A stretch of DNA of 51,044 nt, from contig JALRAS010000005.1 in assembly GCA_023262495.1 (NCBI GenBank), positions 3,672-54,715 on the forward strand. Direction: 5' to 3'. This document shows, piece by piece, positions 16,580 through 24,727 of this stretch. The position numbers and the translations under genes are program-made. This DNA comes from Bacteroidia bacterium. GTDB taxonomy: Bacteria > Bacteroidota > Bacteroidia > UBA4408. The notes beneath the pieces are model-generated. The model did no database searches and was not told the DNA's origin. It worked only from the letters and a program-made list of their open reading frames with translations. The number at the start of each line of letters is the position of its first letter. Position 1 is the first letter of the stretch.

Positions 16580-19294
16580 ATGAAAAAAGCCATCAAGATT
16601 ATCGGAGTTGTATTGTTATTAATGATAGCATTAATACTCACTGCACCATTTATATTCAAGGACAAACTGGTTGCGTTAGTAAAAGAAGAGGCCAATAAAA
16701 ATTTGAATGCCAAAGTTGACTTTGGCGTTTTTGATTTAACCATAATCAAAAGCTTTCCTCATTTTACCTTCAGCATCGATCAAGTAAGTGTGGTTGGTAT
16801 TAATGAGTTCGAAAATGATACATTACTGTCGCTTGGAAATCTTGAATTAAAGATGGATTTAATGAGTGTGATCAAGGGCGATCATATCAAAATTCAATCG
16901 ATTGTTTTAAACACGCCCCGCATTCAGGCCTTGGTATCAAAAAACGGGAAAGCCAATTGGGATATCACTAAACCATCTAAAGATAGTGCCACAACCTCTG
17001 AGCAACCGAGTAAATTTCAATTGAGCTTAAAGAAATTTGCTATCAATAACGGATACCTACTGTACGATGATCAACAAGCCAACATGCGTGCTGAATTAGC
17101 CGGCTTAAACCATGAACTACAAGGCGATTTTACCCAAGATAATTTTTTAATGAACACCATTACTAAGATTGCTTCGCTTGATGTTGCTGAAGGTGGCGTG
17201 TGTTATTTTAAGCATGTAGAAACCGAAATTAAAGCAGATTTAGAAATGGATATGAAGGCATCGAAATATACGTTCAAAGAAAATGAATTTAGACTCAATG
17301 CATTGGTATTTGGCCTTGATGGCTTTGTGGCAATGCCTAAGGAAGATATTGATATGGATATCAAATTCTTGGCCAAGAAAGCTGCTTTCAAGGAATTTTT
17401 ATCGCTCATTCCCGGTGTGTATACCAAAGATTTTGCCGATGTGAAAACTGCCGGTAATTTGGCTTTTAGCGGTTATGCAAAAGGAACTTATAATGATAAA
17501 AGAATGCCCGCATTTGGTTTGACTTTGAAGGTGGATAATGCCATGTTTCAATACCCATCATTACCTAAAAAAGTAGAGAACATCAACATCGATTTAAGTG
17601 TAAGCAATAACGATGGTGTGCCCGATCATACCATCACCGATATCCGAAAGTTTCATGTTGAAATGGCTGGTAACCCAATAGATGTGCGTATGAGAATTGC
17701 CACCCCGGTGAGCGATGCAAACATTGATGGTACTGTTAAAGGTAAAGTTGATTTAAATAGCATGAAGGATATTATTCCTATGGAAAAAGATGAAAAATTA
17801 AATGGGGTGATTACTGCCGATGTTGTGTTAAAAGGCAGTATGTCAGCCATTGAAAAAGAGCAATACCAAGATTTTAATGCCAGCGGAAATATGACCATTG
17901 AAGGAATGCAATACCAAAGCAAAGCTACACCCTATGGCGTTAATATTAAAAAAGCATCCTTGGATTTTACACCAAAGTATCTAGATTTAACTGCCTTTGA
18001 TTGTATGCTTGGAAAAAGCGATTTACAGGCAAAAGGTAAAATTGAAAACTATATGGCCTATGCCATGAAAGATGAAATGCTGAAAGGCAATGTAAGTTTA
18101 TCTTCTAATTATTTTGATTTGAATCAGTTTATGACTGATGAGCCCGAAAGAGCAGCAAAACCTGCAGACACAGCAGCAATGACTGTAGCTGAAATTCCTG
18201 CCAACCTCGATTTTACAATTACTTCAGCTTTCAATAAGTTGATTTACGATAACATGGATATAAGCAATGTAAAGGGCAAACTTACAATGGCAAATAGCGA
18301 ATTGCGTATGCAAGATGTAAGTATGAATTTGTTAGATGGTTCAATGATATTAAACGGTCTTTATGGAACTAAAAATGTAAAAGCGCCTGTGATAGATTTC
18401 AACATGGGCATCAAAAATTTTGATATACCCAAAACCTATAAAACATTTAATACAGTGCAAAAAATGGCTGGTATTGCCGAGTATGCAACGGGCAGTTTTA
18501 ATTGCGAAATCAGTTTTAGTGGTATCATGGATGCCCACATGAATCCCGTTTATCAATCATTAAATGGTGCTGGCCGATTGCAAACCCAAAATGTAGTATT
18601 AAGCAATTACGCACCACTAAACAAAGTGGCCGATGCTATTAAAATGGATAAGTATAAGCGTTTGAGTCTCAATAATACCAACCTTTCCTTTAAGTTTAAA
18701 GATGGTGGCGTTGATGTAGAACCATTTGATATCAAAGCTGGCGACAGTAAGCTCACGGTACAGGGTAGAAGCAATTTTGATCAAACCATCAATTTTCCAT
18801 TAACCTTTGATATTGCACGCAGCGATTTTGGTGGCGCAGCCAATAACATGCTCAATGGCTTGGTGGCCCAAGCAAACAGCAAGGGAACAAATTTTTCCTT
18901 GGGAGAAAGGGTGCAGCTGAGTGCTCTACTAACCGGTACAGCCAAAAATCCTGTAGTAAAAACAAACTTAAAAGCGGCAGCAGGAAATATGGTTGATGAT
19001 TTAAAAAACAAAGCCAAAGAAGAAATCGATAAAAAGAAAGCTGAACTTGAAGCCAAAGCCAAAGCAGAATTGGACAAGAAAAAAGCAGAGGCTGAAGCAG
19101 CACTCAATAAAACTAAAGCAGAGGCCGAAGCCAAAGCCAAAGCAGAGGCCGACAAAGCCAAAGCTGAAGCCGAAAGGTTAAAAAAAGAAGCAGAAGCCAA
19201 GGCCAAAGCAGAGGCCGATAAAGCCAAAAAAGCTGCCGAAGAAAAAGCCAAGAAGGAGGCAGAAAAAAAATTGAAAGGACTTTTTGGTAAGTAG
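16580..19294 (+). CDS. AsmA-family envelope protein with charged C-terminal tail
   Basis: 904 residues. One N-terminal membrane anchor (IIGVVLLLMIALILTAPFIF) precedes a long periplasmic beta-rich body. NLNAKVDFGVFDLTIIKSFP and the late VQGRSNFDQTINFPLTF segment are typical of AsmA/TamB-superfamily proteins, which bridge the envelope and are linked to lipid transport and outer-membrane homeostasis. Residues about 808-904 form an Ala/Lys/Glu repeat helix (KAKAEADKAKAEAE and similar), a likely long coiled coil or cell-wall-binding helix. The DNA of this tail is low-complexity, with repeated GCCAAAGC units, which also creates a spurious long frame on the other strand. Confidence 0.85.
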   Translation: MKKAIKIIGVVLLLMIALILTAPFIFKDKLVALVKEEANKNLNAKVDFGVFDLTIIKSFPHFTFSIDQVSVVGINEFENDTLLSLGNLELKMDLMSVIKGDHIKIQSIVLNTPRIQALVSKNGKANWDITKPSKDSATTSEQPSKFQLSLKKFAINNGYLLYDDQQANMRAELAGLNHELQGDFTQDNFLMNTITKIASLDVAEGGVCYFKHVETEIKADLEMDMKASKYTFKENEFRLNALVFGLDGFVAMPKEDIDMDIKFLAKKAAFKEFLSLIPGVYTKDFADVKTAGNLAFSGYAKGTYNDKRMPAFGLTLKVDNAMFQYPSLPKKVENINIDLSVSNNDGVPDHTITDIRKFHVEMAGNPIDVRMRIATPVSDANIDGTVKGKVDLNSMKDIIPMEKDEKLNGVITADVVLKGSMSAIEKEQYQDFNASGNMTIEGMQYQSKATPYGVNIKKASLDFTPKYLDLTAFDCMLGKSDLQAKGKIENYMAYAMKDEMLKGNVSLSSNYFDLNQFMTDEPERAAKPADTAAMTVAEIPANLDFTITSAFNKLIYDNMDISNVKGKLTMANSELRMQDVSMNLLDGSMILNGLYGTKNVKAPVIDFNMGIKNFDIPKTYKTFNTVQKMAGIAEYATGSFNCEISFSGIMDAHMNPVYQSLNGAGRLQTQNVVLSNYAPLNKVADAIKMDKYKRLSLNNTNLSFKFKDGGVDVEPFDIKAGDSKLTVQGRSNFDQTINFPLTFDIARSDFGGAANNMLNGLVAQANSKGTNFSLGERVQLSALLTGTAKNPVVKTNLKAAAGNMVDDLKNKAKEEIDKKKAELEAKAKAELDKKKAEAEAALNKTKAEAEAKAKAEADKAKAEAERLKKEAEAKAKAEADKAKKAAEEKAKKEAEKKLKGLFGK

Positions 19295-19371
19295 TAACCT
19301 TGCTTGTAATATTGTATCTTGTGATTACACAGATGCCATTAAATATCACCATACACCACTAAAAAATATCA

Positions 19372-21360
19372 TTGTTGAAACACCTATTCATTACACTGCT
19401 CATCATTAACTGTGTTCTTGCACCACAACTTTCAGCGCAGGAAGAAAATCAAAGTGCTTGCCCCGAAATAACCAATAAAAAAGCAATTGAGTATCTCGAA
19501 AAAGGACGCAATAAAAAGAAATACGAGTTCAAAGAACGTATGGAATATGTAAAGAAGGCACTTGAAGAAGAGCCCGATTTTGCCGAGGCGCAATACGAAA
19601 TGGCAGCCCTGCAAATAACCTTAGCAGTTGGCAACGGCACCGGATTTAAGCCTGCTGAAAAATATCTCTTACGCGCTATCGAATTATGTCCTGACATTAA
19701 TCCTTATGCCTATTATTACCTCGGACAAATTGCATGGGGTGGCGAAGATTATGCTAAGACAGTAAGCTATTTTGAAAAGTTTACTAAAAACCCCGAAAAT
19801 GCCAAAAAACCCGAAGATTTTGACAAGGCTGCTGCCCTATTAAGACAAGCAAAATTTTATGAGCAGATTTATAAAAACAAAGTAGAGTTTGATCCTAAGC
19901 CCATCAAAAATATCGACACCTTTGAAGATGAATTCCTGCCCATGCTATCGCCTGATAATGAATTTTTATACTACACAAAAAGATACATGAAGCAGGGTAA
20001 AGACGTGCTCTTTCCACAACAGGTTGAAGAGTTAACAGAAGCCCAAAGAAGTAATGGTGAATTTGTGAAGCCGCATGCTATGGACATGCCATTCAATACA
20101 CCCGGTGAAAATTATGGCGGCATCACTTTTTCTCTCGATAACAAACATCTGTTTATTACCGTTTGCAAAGCCAATAAAAAGGGCTATGTCAATTGCGACA
20201 TTTATACCTCAGATTTTAACCGTGAAGAGGAGTGGGGGCCACTCAAAAATTTGGGGCCAAACGTAAACACCGAAGATGGCTGGGAGGCGCAACCCTCCTT
20301 AAGTTCAGATGGTAAAACCCTCATCTTTGCAGGTGCACGTGCAGATGGAAAGGGAATGGATTTATACAAAACAGAACGCGAAAATACCAATGCTGAATGG
20401 CAGCCGGCAGTAAATATGGGACCACAAATTAATACCGATAAAAACGAAAAATCACCCTTCATTCATAGCGATAGCCAAACCTTATATTTCACATCAGACG
20501 GTTGGCCGGGAGTTGGTGGGTATGATATTTTCTTTGCTAAAATGAATGATGACGGAAAATGGACAACACCCAAAAATATTGGTATTCCAATTAATACCGA
20601 GAAAGATGAGGTAGGATTTTTTGTGAGCACCGATGGGCAATTGGGCTATATCAGCAGCAAAGATTTAAAAGGCAAAGGAGCAGGAGGATGGGATATCTTT
20701 TCATTCCCGCTATACAAGGAAGCACGCCCCGAAAAAATTCTTTTCATCAAAGGCGAGCTCAGAGATGAAACAGGAGCACTCATGAGCAATACTAAAATAG
20801 AAATCGAAACCATGTCATCTAAAAAGAAAACCATGTTAGATGTTGATTCGGTAACAGGAAAATACACCACCGTAGTAACGTTAAAAGGCGATGAAGATGC
20901 CATACTTACGGTAAAACGCCCCGATTACGGCTTTTACAGTACCTACATCAAAGCAGGTGATACAACCATAGGCAAGCCCATAAAAATTAATATGGATGTA
21001 AAGCCCATCGAAAAAGGAGCAACTTTCAATATCAAGGATATTAATTATAAAAGCAATTCGGCTGATCTTACCGAAGAAAGCAAACGTGTGCTACAAAAAT
21101 TTGCCGAGTATTTAAACGAAACCAAAGATTTATCTATAGAAATTCGCGGGCATACCGATAATGTTGGTAATCCAAAATCAAACTTAGCACTAAGCACCGA
21201 TAGAGCATTCACAGTCATGGATTTTTTGTTGCAGCATGGCATACCCAAATCGCGTGTGTCCTTCAAAGGCTTTGGCGATACCAAACCTATAGCCGACAAT
21301 AGCACCGAAACAGGAAGAGCCAAGAACCGAAGAACAGAGTTTGTCATATTGGGTAAATAA
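19372..21360 (+). CDS. OmpA-family protein with TPR and beta-propeller (PorE-like)
   Basis: 662 residues. Order of parts: signal peptide ending LSAQ (about 23), TPR-like helices (38-150), PD40/WD40-like propeller repeats (about 185-430, with SLSSDGKTLIFAGARADG and SDSQTLYFTSDGWPG), a carboxypeptidase-regulatory-like beta domain (455-545), and an OmpA peptidoglycan-binding domain (560-660, GHTDNVGNPKSNLALSTDRA, GFGDTKPIADN). This is the arrangement of PorE, which ties the type IX secretion machine to peptidoglycan in Porphyromonas; paralogues with other roles are common. No in-frame ATG exists between the upstream stop at 19360 and the signal peptide, so the start is TTG at 19372 or 19375. Confidence 0.85.
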   Translation: MLKHLFITLLIINCVLAPQLSAQEENQSACPEITNKKAIEYLEKGRNKKKYEFKERMEYVKKALEEEPDFAEAQYEMAALQITLAVGNGTGFKPAEKYLLRAIELCPDINPYAYYYLGQIAWGGEDYAKTVSYFEKFTKNPENAKKPEDFDKAAALLRQAKFYEQIYKNKVEFDPKPIKNIDTFEDEFLPMLSPDNEFLYYTKRYMKQGKDVLFPQQVEELTEAQRSNGEFVKPHAMDMPFNTPGENYGGITFSLDNKHLFITVCKANKKGYVNCDIYTSDFNREEEWGPLKNLGPNVNTEDGWEAQPSLSSDGKTLIFAGARADGKGMDLYKTERENTNAEWQPAVNMGPQINTDKNEKSPFIHSDSQTLYFTSDGWPGVGGYDIFFAKMNDDGKWTTPKNIGIPINTEKDEVGFFVSTDGQLGYISSKDLKGKGAGGWDIFSFPLYKEARPEKILFIKGELRDETGALMSNTKIEIETMSSKKKTMLDVDSVTGKYTTVVTLKGDEDAILTVKRPDYGFYSTYIKAGDTTIGKPIKINMDVKPIEKGATFNIKDINYKSNSADLTEESKRVLQKFAEYLNETKDLSIEIRGHTDNVGNPKSNLALSTDRAFTVMDFLLQHGIPKSRVSFKGFGDTKPIADNSTETGRAKNRRTEFVILGK

Positions 21361-21365
21361 TTTTT

Positions 21366-21437
21366 TGGGCGTTCCCTTTTTGTTTGATGGCAAGCACATC
21401 AAACAAAAAGGTCGTGCTTTCCGCCCCGCATGGCGGG
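21366..21437. repeat. Double-hairpin intergenic repeat after the PorE-like gene
   Basis: A 15-bp perfect stem (21375-21389 with 21397-21411, 7-base loop) is flanked by GGGCGTTCCC and GGTCGTGCTTTCCGC and followed by a 5-bp stem CCCGC-ATG-GCGGG (21425-21437). The flanks resemble a GGGCGTGCCC...GGGCTTTCCGC intergenic repeat I know from many Bacteroidota genomes. It sits six bases after the stop codon and can act as a terminator. Confidence 0.6.
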
Positions 21438-21475
21438 ATAGCTCCAATCACTAACGCAAACTTCCGTATATAACC

Positions 21476-21547
21476 CTTACACCTAATCACTCGTACTCCT
21501 TTGCAACGAGTACGCATCACATATGCGTTTGCAACGCATGAATAACT
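21476..21547. repeat. 72-bp direct repeat, copy 1
   Basis: 70 of 72 bases match 21671-21742. Each copy holds two small hairpins: CGTACTC/GAGTACG and ATGCGTT-TGC-AACGCAT. Non-coding. Confidence 0.8.
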
Positions 21548-21559
21548 CTTCTCTCTGCT

Positions 21560-21582
21560 CTCGCTCGCGTCCCGCGAGTGAG
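21560..21582. repeat. 23-bp hairpin repeat, inverted copy of 23303-23325
   Basis: A self-complementary unit (CTCGCG-TCC-CGCGAG core with an outer CTC/GAG pair) that is the exact reverse complement of 23303-23325 on the far side of the hydrolase gene. Confidence 0.75.
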
Positions 21583-21670
21583 GCTACAAACAGGCCTCTT
21601 GCCGATTCATAATTTTTACGTGCATAACAATGCTATCAACACCAAAATGCTACATTCATAATTCAACACG

Positions 21671-21742
21671 CTTACACCTAATCACTCGTACTCATTTGCA
21701 ACGAGTACGCATCACATATGCGTTTGCAACGCATAAATAACT
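21671..21742. repeat. 72-bp direct repeat, copy 2
   Basis: Differs from copy 1 at two positions; the copies start 195 bases apart. The remaining parts of the 621-base gap 21361-21981 show no gene. Confidence 0.8.
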
Positions 21743-21928
21743 ATTCCATTTTTTTGCGAGTATAAGATTTAAATAATGAGTCAGCATTTACATTTTAAAA
21801 TTCAATGCTGAATATAAACCCCATAAATTTACCTTGATGAATGCACCACCACAAAGTCTTCAGCACAGTATCTGTTGCTAACATTACTATTCATGTCATT
21901 GAGAACAAGTCTTTAAGAAATGTTTATA

Positions 21929-21960
21929 TTTGTTTTTAAATAACAAGTACATTACCTTAA
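21929..21960 (+). promoter_or_regulatory. Candidate promoter of the T9SS hydrolase gene
   Basis: TTTG at 21929-21932, a 20-base spacer, then TACCTTAA at 21953-21960 (two mismatches at the end of TAnnTTTG), 21 bases before the ATG. Confidence 0.4.
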
Positions 21961-21981
21961 AACGATAATCAATCTATTTTT

Positions 21982-23142
21982 ATGAAGATGATAACGACCA
22001 AACAACTGCTAATTTTTTGTCTTTCATTGTTAAGCAGTATGTTTACTTATGCCCAGCAAGTAGGCCATACCACCTATACCTTTACCGATGCATCGAGAAA
22101 CAACCGACAAATTACAACAGAGATTTATTACCCTGCCACTATAGCGGGCAACGATACGCCAATCATGCCGGGAAGTTTTCCGCTCCTTGTATTTGGTCAT
22201 GGTTTTGTGATGGTGTACAGTGCATATGATAATATTTGGAATGCCTTGGTGCCAGAAGGTTATATAGTGGCCTTGCCAACCACTGAAGGAAGTTTTGCCC
22301 CTGTGCATAATGATTTTGGATTAGACCTTAAATTTTTAGTTACCCAAATGCAATCCACGGGAGCCGGCACTTCAATACCTGCTGCCAGTGTTGGGCTAAC
22401 TTCGGCTATTATGGGGCACTCGATGGGCGGTGGCTCTTCTTTTTTATCCGCTGCAGGCAATACCAATATAACCACTATGGTAACATTTGCTGCCGCAAAT
22501 ACCAATCCTTCATCTGTAACAGCAGCTGCACAGGTGAGCGTGCCAACCCTTATTTTTAGTGGTGCAAATGACTGTGTAGCACCTCCGGCACAACATCAAG
22601 ATTTGATGTATGATGCTTTAACAGCAGCCTATAAAACACAAATCTATGTCACAGGTGGTGGGCACTGTTACTTTGCAAATAATAATTTAAACTGCACTTT
22701 TGGTGAGTCAACCTGCACACCTTCGCCCAGTATCACACGTGCTGCGCAACAAGATGCTACTAACGATTTAATGAAGCTTTGGTTGAGTTATTATTTAAAA
22801 GGCGATTGCACTTCCTCTGTGGCATTTCAAGATTCTTTAGCTGCAAGCAATCGGATTACCTTTCGTCAAAATCAATCTATAGCTTGTATCACCGCTTTAT
22901 CGGAAAACCATAGTCATTCCGATTTTAATATTTTTCCCAATCCTGCAAACGATAACGTACACATAACCGCAACCGATGAGCCAATACATTCTGTGAGCAT
23001 ATATGATGCTAAAGGCAGGTTGGTATACACTGCAAATATCCATGATGTTACATCATTCATACTTGACCTATCAAACTATCACGAAGGATTTTACTGCGCA
23101 GTAATAAACAACCGTGTAAGCAAAACCTTTATGGTTAATTAA
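21982..23142 (+). CDS. Exported alpha/beta hydrolase with T9SS type A sorting domain
   Basis: 386 residues. Signal peptide (to about TYAQ, residue 25), a hydrolase domain (about 28-290) and a T9SS C-terminal domain (about 312-386: FNIFPNPANDNVHI ... SVSIYDAKGRLVY ... GFYCAVINN). The catalytic triad is readable: Ser147 in GHSMGG, Asp197 in GANDCVAPP, His228 in GGGHCY. The segment SVPTLIFSGANDCVAP and the GHSMGG elbow resemble the cutinase / polyester-hydrolase and dienelactone-hydrolase groups, so a secreted esterase or lipase is likely; the actual substrate is unknown. The gene lies between two nests of repeats and has no operon partner. Confidence 0.85.
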   Translation: MKMITTKQLLIFCLSLLSSMFTYAQQVGHTTYTFTDASRNNRQITTEIYYPATIAGNDTPIMPGSFPLLVFGHGFVMVYSAYDNIWNALVPEGYIVALPTTEGSFAPVHNDFGLDLKFLVTQMQSTGAGTSIPAASVGLTSAIMGHSMGGGSSFLSAAGNTNITTMVTFAAANTNPSSVTAAAQVSVPTLIFSGANDCVAPPAQHQDLMYDALTAAYKTQIYVTGGGHCYFANNNLNCTFGESTCTPSPSITRAAQQDATNDLMKLWLSYYLKGDCTSSVAFQDSLAASNRITFRQNQSIACITALSENHSHSDFNIFPNPANDNVHITATDEPIHSVSIYDAKGRLVYTANIHDVTSFILDLSNYHEGFYCAVINNRVSKTFMVN

Positions 23143-23280
23143 TTCCTGGAATTTGAGCTGCCCTATGTTGTGCCCAAACGATTGGTCACACCAACGATGG
23201 CGAAAAAAGTTCCTTCATCATTCAAGTTCATCATTCCTTGTTGCTTGTTCAATATTCAAAACAACTTCACATCAATTCGC

Positions 23281-23413
23281 AGGCCGGAGGCCTATTGGTA
23301 AGCTCACTCGCGGGACGCGAGCGAGAACACAAACGATGGTGGTAGCTGTATTTAGGTTGGCGCGGACGCCAACCTTGGACAAATATGAAGAGCGTAGTTC
23401 GGAAACTACGCTC
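23281..23413. repeat. Array of four hairpins with a shared GGA apex
   Basis: Four perfect or near-perfect hairpins in 133 bases: AGGCC-GGA-GGCCT (23281-23293); CTCGCG-GGA-CGCGAG (23307-23321, with an outer pair to 23303-23325); a 9-bp stem with loop CGGA (23354-23375); a 10-bp stem with loop CGGA (23390-23413). Stem sequences differ but every loop contains GGA. No convincing gene lies here. Confidence 0.7.
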
Positions 23414-23458
23414 AGGAGGGGCGACCACAAACGATTGCGAAGATTGTAAAGCGCAAAA

Positions 23459-23515
23459 GGGACAGCAGCGGCATCCTCCCGGCCAACAGGGCGGGAGATA
23501 TAGCGGATGGCCCGG
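23459..23515. repeat. GGGACAGCAGC...GCGGATGGCCCGG hairpin repeat, copy A
   Basis: Conserved flanks GGGACAGCAGCGGC and AGCGGATGGCCCGG enclose a hairpin (CTCCCG 23476-23481 with CGGGAG 23492-23497). The reverse complement matches the flanks of the repeat at 29258-29296. Intergenic, downstream of the convergent hydrolase and nuclease-like genes. With the hairpin array it fills the 397-base gap 23143-23539. Confidence 0.6.
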
Positions 23516-23539
23516 TGACTGCGGCAGCAGGCATTTGCC

Positions 23540-24640
23540 CTAATTACCCGTAACTTTTAATTGACAACTGATGGCGTAGTGATCCGAAAGTTTTTCTTGA
23601 TGGGTGAGGTACTCGAATGCCTCAAATTGAGTGCTATGCAAAATATAATCGATGCGGTAGCTGGGAAATATGCCCACGTAAGTTTTACCCCATCCTTTAC
23701 CGGCTTCTACAAAAGCATCGGTGAGGTTGTTGGTCATGGTTTGATAAGTGTAGGAAGCGGGTGTATCATTAAAGTCGCCACACACAATTACAGGATATGG
23801 CGAACTACTGATGCTGCGTGCCACGCTGTCAACCTGCTCAGCTCGCTTGATGAAGGCACGTTTGAGTCTTCTTGCAATTTTTTTTGAACCACTGTATTCG
23901 TCCACTTCTACACTATCATTACCAAGTGCATCTATAAATTGATAGTCTTCCTTGAGCAAATGTATGCTTTGCAAGTGCATGTTATACACGCGCACGGTAT
24001 CGTTATGAATAAGCATATCGGAATAGATGCAAATGTTGTTGCTTTTTTCGCGGAAGTTAACATGCCCTGAATTGATAATTTTATATTTGCCATAAGTAGC
24101 AATTCCCCAGTGATGTTTGTTGCGCAGGGTTAATGTAAATTCGTAATCGTTATACGGTAGTTGTAAAATTTGTTTAAGTGAATCTACATTGATGTACTCA
24201 TTATCATCATCGGCATAAAACTCCTGAAAAGCAATAATATCGGGCTTTTCTTTTTTTATAAACTCAAATATTTGTTGCCTTGTTTCTTTGTTTTTGCTCC
24301 AATTGTACAAGTCAAAAAGACGAACATTGAAGCTCATGATCTTAATGGCTTGTGTATTTTGCGGAAGCTCTTTGCTGCTTAATCTAAGTTGAAAAATGGT
24401 ATTAAAATGAAAAAAACCTATAACAAGTGCAATACCCGAAAACAGCATAAGCTTACTCTTACGCAACAACCAAAATAGCAAGAAAAAAATATTGAGGATG
24501 TAAATAGCAGGGTAGGCCAAACCTAAAAAAGCCAGTGGCCAAAATTTGGCCGGACTCACATAGGCATTCATGTAGCACAAGAGCAAAGCGCCAATGGCTA
24601 ATAAATTAAAAAAGAAAAATACTTTTTTTAGCAAAGACAT
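23540..24640 (-). CDS. Membrane-anchored endonuclease/exonuclease/phosphatase-family protein
   Basis: 366 residues. Three membrane segments lie in the first 90 residues, then a DNase-I-like/EEP domain: IKIMSFNVRLFD, PDIIAFQEF with the metal-binding Glu, VYNMHLQSIH, VIVCGDFNDTP (Asp and Asn of the active site), and LSDHYAI with the catalytic His. The domain probably faces the periplasm. Relatives act on nucleic acids, phosphoinositides or sphingomyelin; the substrate is unknown. A hairpin terminator separates it from the upstream peptidase gene. Confidence 0.9.
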   Translation of the reverse strand: MSLLKKVFFFFNLLAIGALLLCYMNAYVSPAKFWPLAFLGLAYPAIYILNIFFLLFWLLRKSKLMLFSGIALVIGFFHFNTIFQLRLSSKELPQNTQAIKIMSFNVRLFDLYNWSKNKETRQQIFEFIKKEKPDIIAFQEFYADDDNEYINVDSLKQILQLPYNDYEFTLTLRNKHHWGIATYGKYKIINSGHVNFREKSNNICIYSDMLIHNDTVRVYNMHLQSIHLLKEDYQFIDALGNDSVEVDEYSGSKKIARRLKRAFIKRAEQVDSVARSISSSPYPVIVCGDFNDTPASYTYQTMTNNLTDAFVEAGKGWGKTYVGIFPSYRIDYILHSTQFEAFEYLTHQEKLSDHYAISCQLKVTGN

Positions 24641-24676
24641 AGCATACTATCAGCACAAATCGATAAAACGAATGAA

Positions 24677-24708
24677 TATCACAAGGCAAAATGCATTGCC
24701 TTGTGATA
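24677..24708 (-). terminator. 13-bp stem-loop after the S46 peptidase gene
   Basis: 24677-24689 pairs perfectly with 24696-24708 (loop AATGCA), 19 bases downstream of the peptidase stop. There is no strong U-run, so termination is probable rather than certain. Confidence 0.6.
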
Positions 24709-24727
24709 AGGTGTTGATACGTTTGAA

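Noticed and set aside
18781-19251. Long Ala/Leu/Ser-rich open frame on the minus strand inside the AsmA-like gene
   Set aside because: It is the antisense shadow of the Ala/Lys/Glu codon repeats of the AsmA tail.
23153-23449. Open frame of 98 codons on the plus strand after the T9SS hydrolase
   Set aside because: It runs through the hairpin array, has no family features and is rich in Arg/Thr from the repeats; not a gene.
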